From the NCBI GenBank assembly GCA_900019385.1, contig FIZJ01000022.1, forward strand, positions 1-64,000: 64,000 nucleotides of DNA. Direction: 5' to 3'. How positions within the stretch are numbered: the first letter of the stretch is position 1; the number at the start of each line of letters is the position of its first letter. Positions 34,200-43,162 of the stretch are shown one piece after another. The position numbers were made by a program, and so were the translations under genes. This DNA comes from an uncultured Clostridia bacterium. GTDB lineage: Bacteria; Bacillota; Limnochordia; Darwinibacteriales; DTU012. Below the pieces are notes generated by a model. The model was not told where the DNA came from. It saw nothing but the letters and a program-made list of their open reading frames with translations, and did no database searches.

Positions 34200-36286
34200 T
34201 TTACGCTGTACAATATCTCGCCGTAAGTGGGGAGAGGCCAGTGTTTGTCTGACATCAGCGTCTCCAGTTCGTCCACCACCAGCCGCAGCTCCGCCATGGC
34301 GCTGCATACCGAGTCGCGGTAGGCTTTGGCCTGGGCCAGTGGATCTCGTTCCCCTTTGGCGGAAAGCATCGCCTGATCCAAGGCGTCAAGCTTCTTTACC
34401 AGGCATGCCCCCAGCTTGGAGATCTTGCGCAGGCAGTGGTCCTCCAAGGTGCTGTCGTAATCACACCAGGCCCGCTTGTTCATCAAAAGCTGCATCAGCT
34501 CGTTCTGATACCCAATACAGCCTGGGATGATCTCCTGGCGCACCATGTTGGCCATGGTGGCAGCTTCGATCTGCAAGTTCTTGCAGTAGCGCTCCAGAAG
34601 GATTTCAAAGCGTGAGTGGATTTCCGCTTCGGTGAAGACCTGGTGCCTAACGAACAGTTCGGTATTCTTGGGGGAGATCAGGACCGGCAGAGCGTCCACA
34701 TAGGTTTTGAGATTGAGCAATCCCCTGCGCTCCGCTTCCTTCGGCCATGTTTCGGAATAGCTGTTGTTGTTGTAGACGATGTTTTTATGTTTCTGGAAGG
34801 TTTCTTTGATCACTGAAGCCAACTCGGACTGGAAATCCTCGGCGCTTTCCAAGGTGTCGGCAAGCTGCCTCAGTGCTTCCGCCACAGCCGTGTTCAGCAC
34901 TGTGCAGGGTTCGGCGATGGGCAGAGATGCCCCCGGCATCCTAAACTCAAACTTGTTGCCCGTAAACGCGAAAGGCGAGGTACGGTTGCGGTCCGTGATG
35001 TCTTTGGGAATATGGGGCAGAGCTGTGACGCCGATTTCCATCTGTTTGACCGCCTTGTGCTCATAATGCCCTCCATTGGTGATCGCTTCCAGGATTCCTG
35101 TCAGTTCGTCACCCAGGAACATGGACACAATTGCGGGCGGTGCTTCGTTAGCCCCCAGGCGGTGGTCGTTTCCGGCGGTGGCAACCGACGCCCGCAAAAG
35201 ATCCTGGTATTCATGAACCGCCTTGATCACACCCACCAGGAACAGCAGGAACTGGGCGTTTTCCCAGGGAGTGTCCCCGGGTTCCAGAAGGTTGATGCCG
35301 GTGTCGGTGGCCATGGACCAGTTGATGTGCTTGCCACTGCCGTTTACGCCCACAAATGGCTTTTCGTGGAATAGGCAGGCCAGTCCGTGTTTGTCGGCCA
35401 CGCTCTTCATCAGCTGCATGGTCAAGTAGTTGTGATCCGCCGCCAGATTGACAGTGTTAAAGATACAAGCCAGTTCATGCTGGGCAGGGGCCACTTCGTT
35501 GTGCTTGGTCTTGGCGGGCACGCCGAGTTTCCACAGTTCTTCCTCCAGCTCATGCATGAACTTCAAAACGCGCGGCTTTAGACTGCCGAAGTAGTGGTCC
35601 TCCAATTCCTGTCCTTTGGGTGGCCGCGCTCCGATCAAAGTCCTGCCGGTGTAGATCAAGTCGGGGCGCTTCAAAAAGACCGCCTTGTCGATCAAGAAGT
35701 ACTCCTGCTCCGGGCCGACGGTGGCCAGTACCCGTTTCACATTTGCATGGCCGAACAGCTTTAAAATGCGGCGGGCCTGTTTGTCAAGGGCCTGCATGGA
35801 GCGGAGCAGCGGTGTTTTGGTGTCTAGAGCCTCACCGCTGTAGGAGCAGAAAGCTGTAGGGATGTACAAGGTCCTTTCTCGGATAAAAGCGTACGAAGTA
35901 AGATCCCAAACGGTATAGCCCCGCGCTTCGAAGGTGGAGCGCAATCCTCCCGAAGGAAAGCTGGAAGCGTCCGGCTCGCCCCGCACCAGCTCTTTTCCGG
36001 AGAATTCCATGATCACCTTGCTGCTGCCCACAAGCGAGATGAAGCTGTCGTGTTTCTCGGCGGTGATCCCGGTCATAGGCTGGAACCAGTGAGTGAAATG
36101 CGTGGCGCCCTTTTCGATCGCCCACTCTTTCATGGCATTGGCCACCGCGTTGGCTACATCAAGCTCCAGATGGGTACCTTGGGCCATGGATTTCTTCAAA
36201 GCCAAGTAAACATCCTCGGGCAGTCTTGCCTGCATGGTCTCATCGTTGAAAACCATACTCCCGAACAACTTTGGAACATCTCTCAT
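34196..36286 (-). CDS. glnN: Glutamine synthetase type III
   Basis: Cytosolic ATP-dependent enzyme that joins ammonia to glutamate. The GSIII-specific N-terminal region is seen in VPKLFGSMVFNDETMQARLP. The catalytic core shows THFTHWFQPMTG, GPEQEYFLIDK, KHNEVAPAQHELA (metal site), GVNGSGKHINWS and AGNDHRLGANEAPPA, and the GSIII C-terminal helical domain is also present. Length 696 is typical. ATG follows GGGAGG. It is transcribed away from the glutamate synthase operon from a back-to-back promoter, with a terminator-like hairpin in its own leader. A second, type I synthetase is encoded at 41780. Confidence 0.95.
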   Translation of the reverse strand: MRDVPKLFGSMVFNDETMQARLPEDVYLALKKSMAQGTHLELDVANAVANAMKEWAIEKGATHFTHWFQPMTGITAEKHDSFISLVGSSKVIMEFSGKELVRGEPDASSFPSGGLRSTFEARGYTVWDLTSYAFIRERTLYIPTAFCSYSGEALDTKTPLLRSMQALDKQARRILKLFGHANVKRVLATVGPEQEYFLIDKAVFLKRPDLIYTGRTLIGARPPKGQELEDHYFGSLKPRVLKFMHELEEELWKLGVPAKTKHNEVAPAQHELACIFNTVNLAADHNYLTMQLMKSVADKHGLACLFHEKPFVGVNGSGKHINWSMATDTGINLLEPGDTPWENAQFLLFLVGVIKAVHEYQDLLRASVATAGNDHRLGANEAPPAIVSMFLGDELTGILEAITNGGHYEHKAVKQMEIGVTALPHIPKDITDRNRTSPFAFTGNKFEFRMPGASLPIAEPCTVLNTAVAEALRQLADTLESAEDFQSELASVIKETFQKHKNIVYNNNSYSETWPKEAERRGLLNLKTYVDALPVLISPKNTELFVRHQVFTEAEIHSRFEILLERYCKNLQIEAATMANMVRQEIIPGCIGYQNELMQLLMNKRAWCDYDSTLEDHCLRKISKLGACLVKKLDALDQAMLSAKGERDPLAQAKAYRDSVCSAMAELRLVVDELETLMSDKHWPLPTYGEILYSVN

Positions 36287-36350
36287 CAGATGAAACCTCC
36301 CTTGAATCAGTGTGGCTTTACACGCCGTTCATAGACAACCGTGGTGCCGG

Positions 36351-36393
36351 AAAACAAGAAAAGGCGCCGCGGATGTCAATCCACAGCGCCTTT
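36351..36393 (-). terminator. Terminator-like hairpin in the glnN leader
   Basis: On the minus strand AAAGGCGC pairs with GCGCCTTT (36393-36386 with 36367-36360), continued by GGAT/ATCC around a tetraloop. TTTTCTTGTTTT follows. The hairpin lies between the glnN promoter and start codon, so it can act as an attenuator. Confidence 0.7.
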
Positions 36394-36405
36394 GCTGTTT
36401 ACACA

Positions 36406-36437
36406 ATTATACTAAGCGAAACGAATTTTTTTGTCAA
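36406..36437 (-). promoter_or_regulatory. glnN promoter
   Basis: On the minus strand TTGACA (36437-36432) is followed by TATAAT (36411-36406) with a 20-base spacer. An alternative -10, TAGTAT, gives 17 bases. The -35 box is only 15 bases from that of the divergent operon. Confidence 0.65.
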
Positions 36438-36452
36438 CAGCTTTTTGCACTA

Positions 36453-36482
36453 TTGACAGTCAATCTAACGCTGCAATATAAT
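36453..36482 (+). promoter_or_regulatory. Promoter of the glutamate synthase operon
   Basis: Full-consensus TTGACA (36453-36458) and TATAAT (36477-36482) with an 18-base spacer. Confidence 0.85.
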
Positions 36483-36495
36483 AAAACCACTGAAC

Positions 36496-36568
36496 AATGG
36501 CGTTCATTAGATAATGCGGCCGCTCGGGCAACCGAGCTTGCCGGCGTTATGTGATGAACGCCATTTTT
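36496..36568 (+). ncRNA. Structured leader with terminator/attenuator fold ahead of the glutamate synthase operon
   Basis: A long hairpin: AATGGCGTTCAT (36496-36507) pairs with ATGAACGCCATT (36554-36565). Inside, AATGC pairs with GCGTT, then GGC with GCC, and at the tip CTCGG-GCAA-CCGAG has a GNRA tetraloop. TTTTT ends it at 36568. Transcription from the promoter above begins a few bases before the first strand, so the whole hairpin is in the leader RNA. The fold predicts conditional termination; it matches no riboswitch class that I can name. Confidence 0.65.
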
Positions 36569-36604
36569 GATCCGCCAAGTCATGGCTGCAGCCGAGGTGA
36601 AACA

Positions 36605-37699
36605 GTGTTGAGAGAAGGCCAGATTAGGATTCCGTCAGGGTGTGCTGTCGCCGGGGTGATCGATCGTTTGGGCAGGCGTTTCAGCGGAGAAGTGATAATA
36701 CGTTCAATCGCGGCCATGCGCGACCGCAGCAACGGCCTTGGCGGCGGCTTTGCCGCTTACGGGATCTATCCCCATTATTCCCAGTGGTACGCACTGCATA
36801 TCTTCTATGATCACCATGGCGCAAAGGTGGATTGTGAACAGTATTTGAAACAGCACTTCGAGATCGCCGACCAAAGCCCGATTCCCACCAGGCACATGCA
36901 GGAGATAACCGATTCGCCGCTGATTTGGCGTTATTTTGTCAACCCAATCCCGGCAAGGCTCTACCGGTGCGGGATGGATCAGCGGGAGTATGTGGCCAGG
37001 TCGGTTTTGGCTGTCAACCGCCAGATTGATGGTGCTTATGTTTTTTCCAGCGGCAAGAACATGGGCATATTCAAAGGGGTTGGCTACCCCGAAGATATCG
37101 CCCGGTTCTACCGCCTGGAAGAATATGAAGGATACTGTTTCACCGCCCACGGCCGCTATCCCACCAACACACCAGGCTGGTGGGGCGGCGCGCATCCTTT
37201 TGGGCTGTTGGATTACTCAGTGGTGCATAACGGTGAAATCTCCTCGTACGACACCAACCGCCGTACCATAGAGATGTACGGCTACAGCTGCACACTCCAG
37301 ACAGACACGGAAGTGATAGCTTACATCGTGGATTACCTGCACAGGGCCAAAGGGCTTACGTTTGACGAGATCGCCCAAGTCCTGGCGCCCCCTTTCTGGC
37401 AGGCCATAGAGGAGATGCCTCCAGAAAAACGGGAGTGCGCAGCCTACTTGCGCAGTACCTTTGCTTCCTTGCTGGTGAATGGCCCCTTTTCGATTATAGT
37501 CGGATTCAGCGGCGGATTGCTTGCCCTCAACGACCGGCTCAAGCTCAGGAGTATGGTGGTTGGGGAAAAAGGAGACGTCGTTTATTTCGCCAGCGAGGAA
37601 GCAGCTATTCGTGTAGTGGAACCGGAGCCGGACCGGGTTTGGGCGCCCAAGGGGGGCGAACCGGTTATTGTGGCGCAGGCTGGAGGAACAGAGCGATGA
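36605..37699 (+). CDS. Glutamate synthase glutaminase-domain protein (archaeal-type, GltB1)
   Basis: Class II glutamine amidotransferase subunit that releases ammonia from glutamine for glutamate synthase. The probable N-terminal nucleophile is Cys13 (IPSGCAVAGVID), after a short propeptide. Family blocks are MRDRSNGLGGGFAAYGIYP, TAHGRYPTNTPGWWGGAHPF, SVVHNGEISSYDTN and QTDTEVIAY. GTG 36605 follows GAGGTG. Starts at 36551 or 36554 lie inside the leader hairpin and are rejected. The stop overlaps the next start (ATGA), as expected for subunits of one complex. Confidence 0.88.
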   Translation: MLREGQIRIPSGCAVAGVIDRLGRRFSGEVIIRSIAAMRDRSNGLGGGFAAYGIYPHYSQWYALHIFYDHHGAKVDCEQYLKQHFEIADQSPIPTRHMQEITDSPLIWRYFVNPIPARLYRCGMDQREYVARSVLAVNRQIDGAYVFSSGKNMGIFKGVGYPEDIARFYRLEEYEGYCFTAHGRYPTNTPGWWGGAHPFGLLDYSVVHNGEISSYDTNRRTIEMYGYSCTLQTDTEVIAYIVDYLHRAKGLTFDEIAQVLAPPFWQAIEEMPPEKRECAAYLRSTFASLLVNGPFSIIVGFSGGLLALNDRLKLRSMVVGEKGDVVYFASEEAAIRVVEPEPDRVWAPKGGEPVIVAQAGGTER

Positions 37700-39207
37700 A
37701 CCTTATCTATCCGGAATTCGAAGTGGCGCGGAACACTGAACGCTGTACCAAATGCGGCATCTGCGTCAAACAATGCCCCAACGGGGTGCATGCCCTGAAG
37801 GTGGACCCAACCACCGGTGAACAGAAGCTTGCCGCCGACGACAGCAGGTGTGTGGACTGCCAGCGCTGTGTCGTGTTCTGCCCGGTTCGGGCACTGAAGA
37901 TTGTCAAGTCTGGAAACGTCTATCGGGAAAACGCCTATTGGGCTCAGAAAACGATCAACGAGATTCATCTCCAGGCGGAACACAGCGGCGTGCTGCTGTC
38001 CAGCATGGGCAGCCCCGAGCCTTATCCTGTCTATTTTGACCGAATACTGCTCAACGCCTCGCAGGTGACCAATCCGCCCATCGATCCTCTGCGGGAACCG
38101 ATGGAAACCAGGGTATCCCTGGGAGCCAAGCCGAAAACCATCGAACGCGATCCAGCAGGGCGGATTGTCAACAATCTTGGGCCTCAGATTGAACTGTCGC
38201 TGCCGGTGATGTTCAGCGCCATGAGCTACGGCTCGATCAGCCTCAATGCCCATGAAAGCCTGGCTCGGGCAGCGGAAGAGCTCGGCATTATGTACAATGC
38301 CGGTGAGGGGGGCCTGCACGAAAGTCTGTACAAATACGGCAGGAACACCATTGTACAGGTTGCCTCAGGAAGGTTCGGCGTGCACCCGGATTATCTTAAC
38401 TGTGGGGCGGCGATCGAGATCAAAATGGGGCAGGGAGCCAAGCCGGGGATCGGCGGTCATCTGCCGGGAACCAAAATCGGCGCAGACATCTCCCGCACCA
38501 GGATGATCCCTGAAGGCACCGATGCCATCTCGCCCGCTCCGCACCATGACATCTATTCCATCGAAGACCTCCGCCAGCTGGTGTTTTCTCTCAAAGAAGC
38601 GACAGATTACCAGAAGCCGGTCATAGTCAAGATCGCCGCCGTGCACAATGCTGCTGCAATTGCCAGCGGTATTGCCCGCAGCGGCGCCGATATCATCGCC
38701 ATTGATGGTTTCCGCGGCGGGACCGGGGCTGCTCCAACCCGCATCAGAGATCATGTGGGGATACCGATTGAACTGGCCTTGGCCAGTGTTGATCAGCGGT
38801 TGAGGGAAGAAGGGATCCGCGATAGTGTGTCACTGGTCGTCGGCGGTGGCATCCGCTCCAGCGCCGATGTGGTCAAAGCGGTAGCCCTCGGTGCTGACAG
38901 CGTCTACATAGGTACGGCGGCGCTGGTTGCCCTCGGCTGCCGTTTGTGCAGAAACTGCCATGCGGGAAGATGCGCTTGGGGCATTGCCACCCAGGACCCG
39001 GAACTGGTGAAACGCTTGAACCCCAATACCGGGTATAAGCGGTTGGTGAACCTGGTGCGGGGATGGCAGCATGAGATCCAGGAGATGATGGGCGGCATGG
39101 GCATCAATGCCATAGAGAGCCTGCGGGGCAATCGGCTGATGCTGCGGGGGATCGGGTTGAATGAAAGAGAACTTGAGATTTTAGGCATCAAGCATGCCGG
39201 AGAATAA
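37696..39207 (+). CDS. Glutamate synthase core with N-terminal ferredoxin domain (GltB2)
   Basis: FMN-containing synthase core that makes glutamate from 2-oxoglutarate and ammonia. The N-terminal 70 residues carry two 4Fe-4S motifs (CTKCGICVKQCP and CVDCQRCVVFCP). The TIM-barrel core has MFSAMSYGSISLNAHESLARA, NAGEGGLHES, GQGAKPGIGGHLPG, IDGFRGGTGAAPT and the 3Fe-4S cluster region CRLCRNCHAGRCAWGIATQ. This is the short archaeal-type organisation with separate glutaminase and GXGXG polypeptides. ATG 37696 overlaps the previous stop. No NAD(P)H-oxidising small subunit follows, so the electron donor may be ferredoxin. Confidence 0.92.
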   Translation: MNLIYPEFEVARNTERCTKCGICVKQCPNGVHALKVDPTTGEQKLAADDSRCVDCQRCVVFCPVRALKIVKSGNVYRENAYWAQKTINEIHLQAEHSGVLLSSMGSPEPYPVYFDRILLNASQVTNPPIDPLREPMETRVSLGAKPKTIERDPAGRIVNNLGPQIELSLPVMFSAMSYGSISLNAHESLARAAEELGIMYNAGEGGLHESLYKYGRNTIVQVASGRFGVHPDYLNCGAAIEIKMGQGAKPGIGGHLPGTKIGADISRTRMIPEGTDAISPAPHHDIYSIEDLRQLVFSLKEATDYQKPVIVKIAAVHNAAAIASGIARSGADIIAIDGFRGGTGAAPTRIRDHVGIPIELALASVDQRLREEGIRDSVSLVVGGGIRSSADVVKAVALGADSVYIGTAALVALGCRLCRNCHAGRCAWGIATQDPELVKRLNPNTGYKRLVNLVRGWQHEIQEMMGGMGINAIESLRGNRLMLRGIGLNERELEILGIKHAGE

Positions 39208-39231
39208 GACTGTCGGAAGGAGCGGCTGAGG

Positions 39232-39948
39232 ATGAGGATCGTCGCCGATAACCTTGATTCCATGAAGCTTAATCAAAGAATCAGAAAGGCCTCTGGGAGT
39301 GTCCTGATTGACCGATGTTTCGGCCAGCGCTATATCGGCAGTGGTTCTAAAGACAAAAAAATAACTATTTACGGGACCCCGGGCAATGCCTTAGGATCAT
39401 ACTTGGATGGAGCAACAATTATTGTCCACGGCAATGGGCAGGATATGATCGGCGATACCATGAACAGCGGCGAGATTGTCATTCATGGAAACGCCGGCGA
39501 TGGGTTGGGTTACGCTATGCGAGGCGGCATGATCTTTGTCCGGGGCAGCGCCGGCTGCCGCGCTGGAATCCACATGAAACAGTATCAGGACCAAAAACCA
39601 GCGCTAGTGATCGGCGGAAAGGCCGGCAGCTTCCTTGGCGAGTATATGGCCGGCGGGATGATTATTGTGCTCGGCCTTGGGATAGAAGATGCGCCGGTAG
39701 GGGACTTCACCGGTACAGGTATGCACGGCGGCTGCATTTACATTCGGACCAACCGGGAATTGGCCGGCCTGCCGGCTCAGGTCCACTCGGAGATTGCCGC
39801 CTGGGAAGATAAGCAGGAAATCCTGCCGCTGCTGCTCCGCTTTGGCGCTCATTTCGGCTGTGACGGCAGAGCTTTGGCGGACGACAGGTATTATCTGCTT
39901 AAACCCAACACAGCCCGGCCCTATGCCCAGCTTTACACCAAAAACTGA
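39232..39948 (+). CDS. Glutamate synthase GXGXG-domain protein (GltB3)
   Basis: Beta-helix subunit corresponding to the C-terminal structural domain of large glutamate synthases. Repeated G-x-x-G blocks are plain: GTPGNALGSYLDGATIIVHG, GDTMNSGEIVIHGNAGDG, YAMRGGMIFVRGSAGCRAG and EYMAGGMIIVLG. Length 238. It lies 24 bases after the core gene and 11 bases before glmS, inside the operon. Confidence 0.9.
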   Translation: MRIVADNLDSMKLNQRIRKASGSVLIDRCFGQRYIGSGSKDKKITIYGTPGNALGSYLDGATIIVHGNGQDMIGDTMNSGEIVIHGNAGDGLGYAMRGGMIFVRGSAGCRAGIHMKQYQDQKPALVIGGKAGSFLGEYMAGGMIIVLGLGIEDAPVGDFTGTGMHGGCIYIRTNRELAGLPAQVHSEIAAWEDKQEILPLLLRFGAHFGCDGRALADDRYYLLKPNTARPYAQLYTKN

Positions 39949-39959
39949 GGAGGATTAAT

Positions 39960-41768
39960 ATGTGCGGCATTATTGGTTATGTGGGAAACAAAAGCGCTGT
40001 GCCGATCATTCTCGATGGGCTGAAGCGCTTGGAATACCGGGGGTATGATTCTGCCGGCATTGCGGTGATGAATGAGCAAGGCTTTGGTGTTGTAAAGCAA
40101 AAAGGCCGCCTGGCCTCCCTCGAGCAGTTGGTGAACCAGCAGCCTATTGCGGGCACAATCGGTATCGGCCACACCAGGTGGGCCACTCACGGCGAACCAT
40201 CGGACATCAACTCCCATCCCCACCTGGGCAGCCAGAACAAAATCGCGATTGTGCACAACGGGATCATCGAAAACTACCTGCAGATCAAAGAACGGCTGGA
40301 GCAGAAAGGTATCAATTTCGTTTCCCAGACTGACAGCGAAGTGGTAGCCCAGTTGGCTGAGCATTATTACGACGGCGGCATAGTTGACACAGTGGTGAGA
40401 ACAGTCAATGCCCTGGAGGGTTCCTATGCCTTGGGCATCATGTGTTTGGATGAACCGGAGAAACTGATTGCGGTTAAGAAGGATAACCCGCTGATTATCG
40501 GGGTTTCGGATTACGGCTGCTTTATCGCTTCTGATGTGCCGGCCATTCTTCCGCACACCAACAAGGTGTACTATTTAAACGACAGGGAGATCGCGGTTCT
40601 CACTAGATCCAAAGTGGAGTTTTTCAACATGGACGGGGAACCGATTGAGAAAGAACTGGAGGTTGTCAACTGGACGCTGGACAGCGCCGAGAAGGGCGGC
40701 TATGAGCATTTCATGCTCAAAGAGATTATGGAACAGCCGAAGATCCTGCAGGATACGATCCACTCGGCGATTCACGGCGACAACGCCCGGATTGTCGAGA
40801 GCCTGGACATCACCAAGTACAACAAGATTGTGATCACCGCCTGCGGATCGGCCTACAACGCCGGGATGGTGGCCAAATATGTGTTTGAACGGCTGTGCCG
40901 GGTGAGTGTGGAAGTGGAACTGGCGAGCGAGTTCCGGTACAAGGACCCGATTATCGACAAGAACACGCTGGTGATTCTAGTGAGCCAGTCAGGCGAAACA
41001 GCAGACACCATCGCCGCTATGCGGGAAGCGAAACGCCGGGGGGCTGTGACACTATCCATCATCAATGTGGTGGGGAGCACCATTGCCAAAGAGACCGATT
41101 ATACAATCTACACCATGGCTGGCCCGGAGATTGCAGTTGCCACCACCAAGGCTTTTTCAGCCCAATTGGTACTGCTGTATATTCTGGCGATCGCCTTTGC
41201 CCGGAAGCTTGGCCGCATCTCCCCCGAAGTGGAAGCGAAACTGCTCGCCGAAATCAGTGCGATTCCGGAGAAAGCGGCGGAGATTCTGGAACGGGTCGAT
41301 ATGATCCAGAAATATGCTGCGACCTGCATCGGGTGCAAGAGTATCTTCTTTATCGGGCGCAACATTGATTACGCCATCTCCATGGAGGGTTCGCTGAAGC
41401 TGAAAGAAATATCCTATATCCATTCCGAGGCCTACGCCGGGGGAGAACTCAAGCACGGGACAATTTCACTGATCGAAGACAACACCATGGTTGTGGCCGT
41501 TTCCTGCTGCGAAAGGCTGTATGAGAAAATATACAGCAATGTGGAGCAGGTGATCAGCCGCGGCGCCAAGGTGCTGATGATCGGCAGCTGCATCAAAGCG
41601 TCGCCCCATGGAAAGCTTCAGATCATCGAAATACCGAGAATCAATGAGCTGTTTTCGCCTTCCCTTTCCGTGATTGTCCTGCAGTTGTTTGCCTATTACG
41701 TGGCGGCCAACAAAGGGCTGGATATAGATAAGCCGCGGAATCTAGCCAAGAGCGTGACCGTGGAATAG
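39960..41768 (+). CDS. glmS: Glutamine--fructose-6-phosphate aminotransferase
   Basis: Makes glucosamine-6-phosphate for peptidoglycan, using glutamine as nitrogen donor. The N-terminal class II glutaminase begins MCGIIGYVG (nucleophile Cys2), followed by GYDSAGIAV and GHTRWATHGEP. Two SIS domains follow, with ITACGSAYNAGMVAKY and VSQSGETADTIAAMREAK, and ending KPRNLAKSVTVE. Length 602 is typical. It begins 11 bases after the glutamate synthase gene; no glmS ribozyme fits in that gap. Placement in a nitrogen-assimilation operon ties cell-wall amino-sugar synthesis to glutamine supply. Confidence 0.96.
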   Translation: MCGIIGYVGNKSAVPIILDGLKRLEYRGYDSAGIAVMNEQGFGVVKQKGRLASLEQLVNQQPIAGTIGIGHTRWATHGEPSDINSHPHLGSQNKIAIVHNGIIENYLQIKERLEQKGINFVSQTDSEVVAQLAEHYYDGGIVDTVVRTVNALEGSYALGIMCLDEPEKLIAVKKDNPLIIGVSDYGCFIASDVPAILPHTNKVYYLNDREIAVLTRSKVEFFNMDGEPIEKELEVVNWTLDSAEKGGYEHFMLKEIMEQPKILQDTIHSAIHGDNARIVESLDITKYNKIVITACGSAYNAGMVAKYVFERLCRVSVEVELASEFRYKDPIIDKNTLVILVSQSGETADTIAAMREAKRRGAVTLSIINVVGSTIAKETDYTIYTMAGPEIAVATTKAFSAQLVLLYILAIAFARKLGRISPEVEAKLLAEISAIPEKAAEILERVDMIQKYAATCIGCKSIFFIGRNIDYAISMEGSLKLKEISYIHSEAYAGGELKHGTISLIEDNTMVVAVSCCERLYEKIYSNVEQVISRGAKVLMIGSCIKASPHGKLQIIEIPRINELFSPSLSVIVLQLFAYYVAANKGLDIDKPRNLAKSVTVE

Positions 41769-41779
41769 GAGGTAGGAGC

Positions 41780-43108
41780 ATGGACACCACAGCCAGCGAA
41801 GTGCTGCAGTTTGTGAAAGAGAGCGATGTGAAGTTTATCCGGCTTGGTTTTTGCGATTTGTTCGGCTTTCAAAAGAACATCGCCATCATGCCCGGCGAGC
41901 TTTTGGCAGCTTTTGAGCACGGTATTTCGTTCGACGCATCGGCTGTCAAAGGTTTTAGGGATTTCAGCAACTCGGATCTGCTGCTTTTTCCTGACCCGGC
42001 AACATTGAGGGTTTTGCCGTGGCGTCCAGAACCGGGAAGAGTGATCCGGTTCTACTGCGATATCAGAAACCCTGACGGGTCACCTTTCGAGCGTGACAGC
42101 CGTTATCTGCTAAAGCGGGTGGTGGAACGCTGCGAGAAGCTGGGGTTTATCTGCCGCATTGGCGCCGAATGTGAGTTTTACTTGTTCAAGACCGATGAAA
42201 ACGGCGAACCTACAGAGCAGACATTGGATCACGGCGAGTACCTGGATATCTATCCCTTGGACAAAGGCGAAAATATCCGGCGCGAGATCTGCCTGTGCCT
42301 AGAAGAGATGGGGATCAAGCCCGAGACATCCCACCATGAGCAGGGGCCGGGGCAGAATGAAGTTGACTTCAAATACAGCGACGCCCTGTCCTGTGCCGAT
42401 GACTTTCTGACATTCAAGTCGGTTGTCAAGGCCATTGCCGCACGGAATGGACTGTTCGCCTCTTTTATGCCGAAGCCTTTGGCCGCTGCGCCCGGGAGCG
42501 GGCTGCATATCAATATTTCCCTTGCCAAGAACGGTTTGAACATTTTCGGCAGCCGTTCTTCCCAGGCGATCGACCAAAGTTGGGTGGCCAACAGCTTTAT
42601 TGCCGGAATTCTGGCCAAAGCCCCGGAAATCACTCTGTTCCTCAACCCACTGTGCAACTCTTATGACCGCCTGGGCAGTTTTTCAGCGCCGCGGTATGTC
42701 TCCTGGTCACATCAAAACCGGTCCCAGTTGGTGCGGATTCCTGCGGCCTCTGGAGATCGGATCCGGATGGAGCTGCGCTCTCCGGATCCTGCTGTCAACC
42801 CCTATCTGGCCTTCGCCCTGATCCTGGCGGCAGGCTTGTCGGGTATCGAGCAGAAACTGAACCTGCCCCCGGCTGTGGACCTCGATCTGTACACATTGGA
42901 TCCCACTGCCGCTGAAGCGCTGACAGCCCTGCCTGCGAGCCTGGAAGAAGCAATTGCACTTGCCCACGGCAGTGAACTTGTGCGGGATGTCATAGGTGAG
43001 GAGCTGTTGTCTGACTATATCGCCTTCAAAAGAAAGGAAGCAGCGGCTTTTGCTGCGGCCGAAGACAGGCAGGCTTTCTACCGGCAGCATTACTTCCACA
43101 GGATCTAA
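41780..43108 (+). CDS. glnA: Glutamine synthetase type I
   Basis: Dodecameric glutamine synthetase. The N-terminal beta-grasp domain shows VKFIRLGFCDLFGFQKNIAI and the FDASAVKGF segment. The catalytic domain has IGAECEFYLF, HEQGPGQNEVDFKY, PKPLAAAPGSGLHINISL and LRSPDPAVNPYLAFA. Length 442 matches the GSI-alpha class, and I see no adenylylation loop of the GSI-beta type. AGGAGG with a second AGGAG precedes ATG 41780. It is followed by an ANTAR regulator gene, an arrangement known in Clostridia. Confidence 0.94.
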   Translation: MDTTASEVLQFVKESDVKFIRLGFCDLFGFQKNIAIMPGELLAAFEHGISFDASAVKGFRDFSNSDLLLFPDPATLRVLPWRPEPGRVIRFYCDIRNPDGSPFERDSRYLLKRVVERCEKLGFICRIGAECEFYLFKTDENGEPTEQTLDHGEYLDIYPLDKGENIRREICLCLEEMGIKPETSHHEQGPGQNEVDFKYSDALSCADDFLTFKSVVKAIAARNGLFASFMPKPLAAAPGSGLHINISLAKNGLNIFGSRSSQAIDQSWVANSFIAGILAKAPEITLFLNPLCNSYDRLGSFSAPRYVSWSHQNRSQLVRIPAASGDRIRMELRSPDPAVNPYLAFALILAAGLSGIEQKLNLPPAVDLDLYTLDPTAAEALTALPASLEEAIALAHGSELVRDVIGEELLSDYIAFKRKEAAAFAAAEDRQAFYRQHYFHRI

Positions 43109-43162
43109 TCAGGCGGGAGACAGTGATTCACGGGCAAGACTGGGAGGAAGGGTGGCGATACC

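Noticed and set aside
36483-36570. Canonical ANTAR twin-hexaloop motif in the operon leader
   Set aside because: The visible loops are a GCAA tetraloop and no pair of hexaloops with A at position 1 and G at 4 was found. The ANTAR link is kept only as a hypothesis.
36551-36604. Upstream GTG/ATG starts for the glutamate synthase glutaminase gene
   Set aside because: They lie within the 3' strand of the leader hairpin and have no ribosome site; GTG 36605 has one.
36287-36604. T-box riboswitch in the glnN/glutamate synthase interval
   Set aside because: No T-box core sequence (AGGGUGGNACCGCG type) and no specifier stem is present.
39949-39959. glmS ribozyme upstream of glmS
   Set aside because: Only 11 bases separate glmS from the previous gene, far too few for the ribozyme.
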